Origin: Acidobacteriota bacterium
Lineage (GTDB): Bacteria > Acidobacteriota > Terriglobia > UBA7540
Direction: 5' to 3'
DNA: 14,934 nt
Assembly (NCBI GenBank): GCA_003165615.1
Contig: PLWR01000657.1
Location: forward strand, 1 to 14,934
This document shows positions 13,907-14,934 of the stretch, piece after piece; position 1 is the first letter of the stretch; the number at the start of each line of letters is the position of its first letter. The position numbers were made by a program, and so were the translations under genes. Under the pieces are notes generated by a model that did not search any database, was not told the origin of the DNA, and saw only the letters and a list, made by a program, of their open reading frames with translations.

Positions 13907-14036
13907 TTAAAGGTTAAGGCATTATGCAACCGACGGAGTTACTTCCGAGATCGCCGAAACTGAGTCACAATCGCCATGGTAATAGGCTTTATTTCTCCTA
14001 TCGCTAGTGATTGGTTTGTGATTTGTGGTTTCAGGT

Positions 14037-14384
14037 TCAGGATCGAATCATGGTGAGAATCATCTTGAACCGCTTGAGCGCCTTGAGCGCATGTGGCTGA
14101 CCGGCGGGCATGAGAATCATCTCGCCGCCCTGCAACTGGTGCGGCTGCCCAGAAATCATAATTTCGGCATCGCCTTCCACCATTTGCACCAGTGCGTCGA
14201 ATGGTGCCGTGTGCTCGCTCAAACCCTGGCCTTCGTCGAAAGCGAAGATTGTCACGCTGCCGGTAGGCTTCTTGACGATCTCGCGGCTGACGACCGCGCC
14301 GTCCTGGTAGTTCACCAAATCGGCGGCCTTCGCTACTTTGGCGGCGGAGAATCCTCTGAGTTTAGACGCAGTTTCCGGTTGCAT
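14037..14384 (-). CDS. Small cupin-domain protein
   Basis: The 115-residue single-domain cupin (beta-barrel, cytoplasmic) has a cupin motif 1 region at EGQGLSEHTAPFDALVQMVEG (about 51-71), with one His (H58) where the family usually has HxH, and motif 2 at GGEMILMPAGQPHAL (about 87-100) with H98. A metal site would thus be incomplete or use other ligands. The start is ATG 14384, with AAGG ten bases upstream. An in-frame start at 14432 would overlap the dehydrogenase gene and is less likely. It begins 25 bp after the L-lactate dehydrogenase stop, so the two are probably co-transcribed. The function is unknown; such small cupins may bind or sense small metabolites. Confidence 0.85.
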   Translation of the reverse strand: MQPETASKLRGFSAAKVAKAADLVNYQDGAVVSREIVKKPTGSVTIFAFDEGQGLSEHTAPFDALVQMVEGDAEIMISGQPHQLQGGEMILMPAGQPHALKALKRFKMILTMIRS

Positions 14385-14409
14385 AGCGTTTCTGCCTTTC
14401 TGTTTCAGT

Positions 14410-14934
14410 TTATGATGCGACCGCCAATTCAAGTTGTTCGATAGCTTCCCGCAGGATGGCAGCGGATTTCACGAGGGCGCTCTGCTCGTCGGGTGGCAAT
14501 GTAATCTGCAAAACCCGCTCAACCCCATTCCGAGAGAGGATGCAAGGAACCCCCAAACTCACACCGTTAAGGCCGAATTCCCCTTCCAGCACCGATGAAA
14601 CCGTGAACACTCCATGTTGGTTGCGCAAGATGGCCGCGGCAATTTGTGTGAGGGCCAGGCCAACGGCGAACCAGGTGGCCCCTTTGTAACCGATGATGTG
14701 ATAGGCGGAATGCTTCACTTCGTCTGCGACTTTGCGGCGGGCTGCCTGCCAGTCGTCACATTTCAAACACAGGCGGCAAAACTGTTCGATGGGCATACCG
14801 GCCATGTTCGTCATGGACCAGGCGGCAAATTCGCTGTCGCCGTGTTCACCTAGGATGTAAGCATGGACATTATGCACATCCACTCCGCAGTGCTGGCTCA
14901 ATAAATGACGGAAGCGCGCGCTATCCAGCACGGT
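14410..14934 (-). CDS. ldh: L-lactate dehydrogenase, C-terminal part (cut by window edge)
   Basis: This is the C-terminal 174 residues of an NAD-dependent L-lactate/malate dehydrogenase family enzyme; the N-terminal Rossmann domain lies beyond the right edge. The visible part starts in TVLDSARFR, which includes the substrate-orienting Arg. It contains the active-site signature ILGEHGDSEFAAWS with the catalytic His, and ends in the usual VKSAAILREAIEQL helix. The LDH-type GEHGDSE and SVLEGEFGLNGVSLGVPC segments favour lactate over malate dehydrogenase. It is followed after 25 bp by the cupin gene. A role in turning lactate into pyruvate for the downstream dehydrogenase complexes is possible, but it belongs to a separate transcription unit. 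Confidence 0.9.
   Translation of the reverse strand, partial: TVLDSARFRHLLSQHCGVDVHNVHAYILGEHGDSEFAAWSMTNMAGMPIEQFCRLCLKCDDWQAARRKVADEVKHSAYHIIGYKGATWFAVGLALTQIAAAILRNQHGVFTVSSVLEGEFGLNGVSLGVPCILSRNGVERVLQITLPPDEQSALVKSAAILREAIEQLELAVAS

Larger units (their letters stand above)
13482..14036. other. Intergenic region of 555 bp between the cupin gene and rpiR
   Basis: This region holds a candidate promoter/operator near rpiR (13557-13591) and a decayed HTH gene (13694-13906). Between them a 7-bp inverted pair GTAGGTC/GACCTAC (13615-13621 and 13672-13678) is visible. From 13910 to 14036 I see no gene; only short dyads such as ATAGG...CCTAT. A plus-strand open frame at 13505-13853 looks spurious because it overlaps the HTH remnant antisense. 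Confidence 0.7.

Noticed and set aside
11242..14384. Complete MTA-isoprenoid shunt (RLP plus cupin as in Rhodospirillum rubrum)
   Set aside because: The cupin is in a different transcription unit, separated by a decayed gene and a promoter, lacks the full cupin metal motif, and no MTA phosphorylase or methylthioribose-1-P isomerase is present.

Overview
The window is about 58-60% GC by eye and tightly packed. Almost every real gene lies on the minus strand. Gene style, FGGY/RpiR/UroD-like families and hairpin-rich intergenic repeats (for example the repeated unit GCGGACCT...AGGTCCGC) suggest a soil-type bacterium. My best guess is Acidobacteriota or a similar phylum, but this rests on impression and not on a search.

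Layout in the direction of transcription, from right to left. (1) The 3' part of an L-lactate dehydrogenase gene runs in from the right edge, followed 25 bp later by a small cupin gene. (2) A gap of 555 bp holds the decayed C-terminal half of an XRE/HigA-type antitoxin gene and a candidate promoter/operator. (3) A long co-directional cluster follows: RpiR-type regulator, RuBisCO-like protein (RLP, form IV), rhamnulokinase-like FGGY kinase, cyclase-family hydrolase, [REP-like gap], 2-oxoacid dehydrogenase E1-alpha and E1-beta (set 1), HAD phosphatase/mutase, xylose-isomerase-like TIM-barrel protein, UroD-like protein, lipoyl E2 acyltransferase, [interspersed repeat], E1-alpha and E1-beta (set 2), then a hairpin terminator at the left end. 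No E3 (dihydrolipoamide dehydrogenase) is present in the window.

The most interesting reading is a carbohydrate catabolic cluster. The TIM-barrel protein would make a ketose, the RhaB-like kinase would make a ketose 1-phosphate, and the RLP would act on that phosphate by enolisation. Known RLP and RuBisCO substrates are also 2-keto 1-phosphates. No rhamnulose-1-phosphate aldolase is present here. The RLP keeps the carbamylation/metal-site residues but has lost the loop-6 lysine, the position-295 arginine and the position-379 serine, so it should not fix CO2. Products would reach acetyl-CoA through the two E1 sets and the E2, possibly with lactate dehydrogenase upstream. This pathway is inference; the gene families are well supported.

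The cluster also carries several structured noncoding elements: a perfect 16-bp hairpin with a GAAA loop between the RLP and kinase genes, a dyad over the putative rpiR promoter, a 30-bp inverted-repeat element after the kinase gene, two composite REP-like blocks, and a CACAGAG-type inverted repeat between the E2 and E1-alpha genes.
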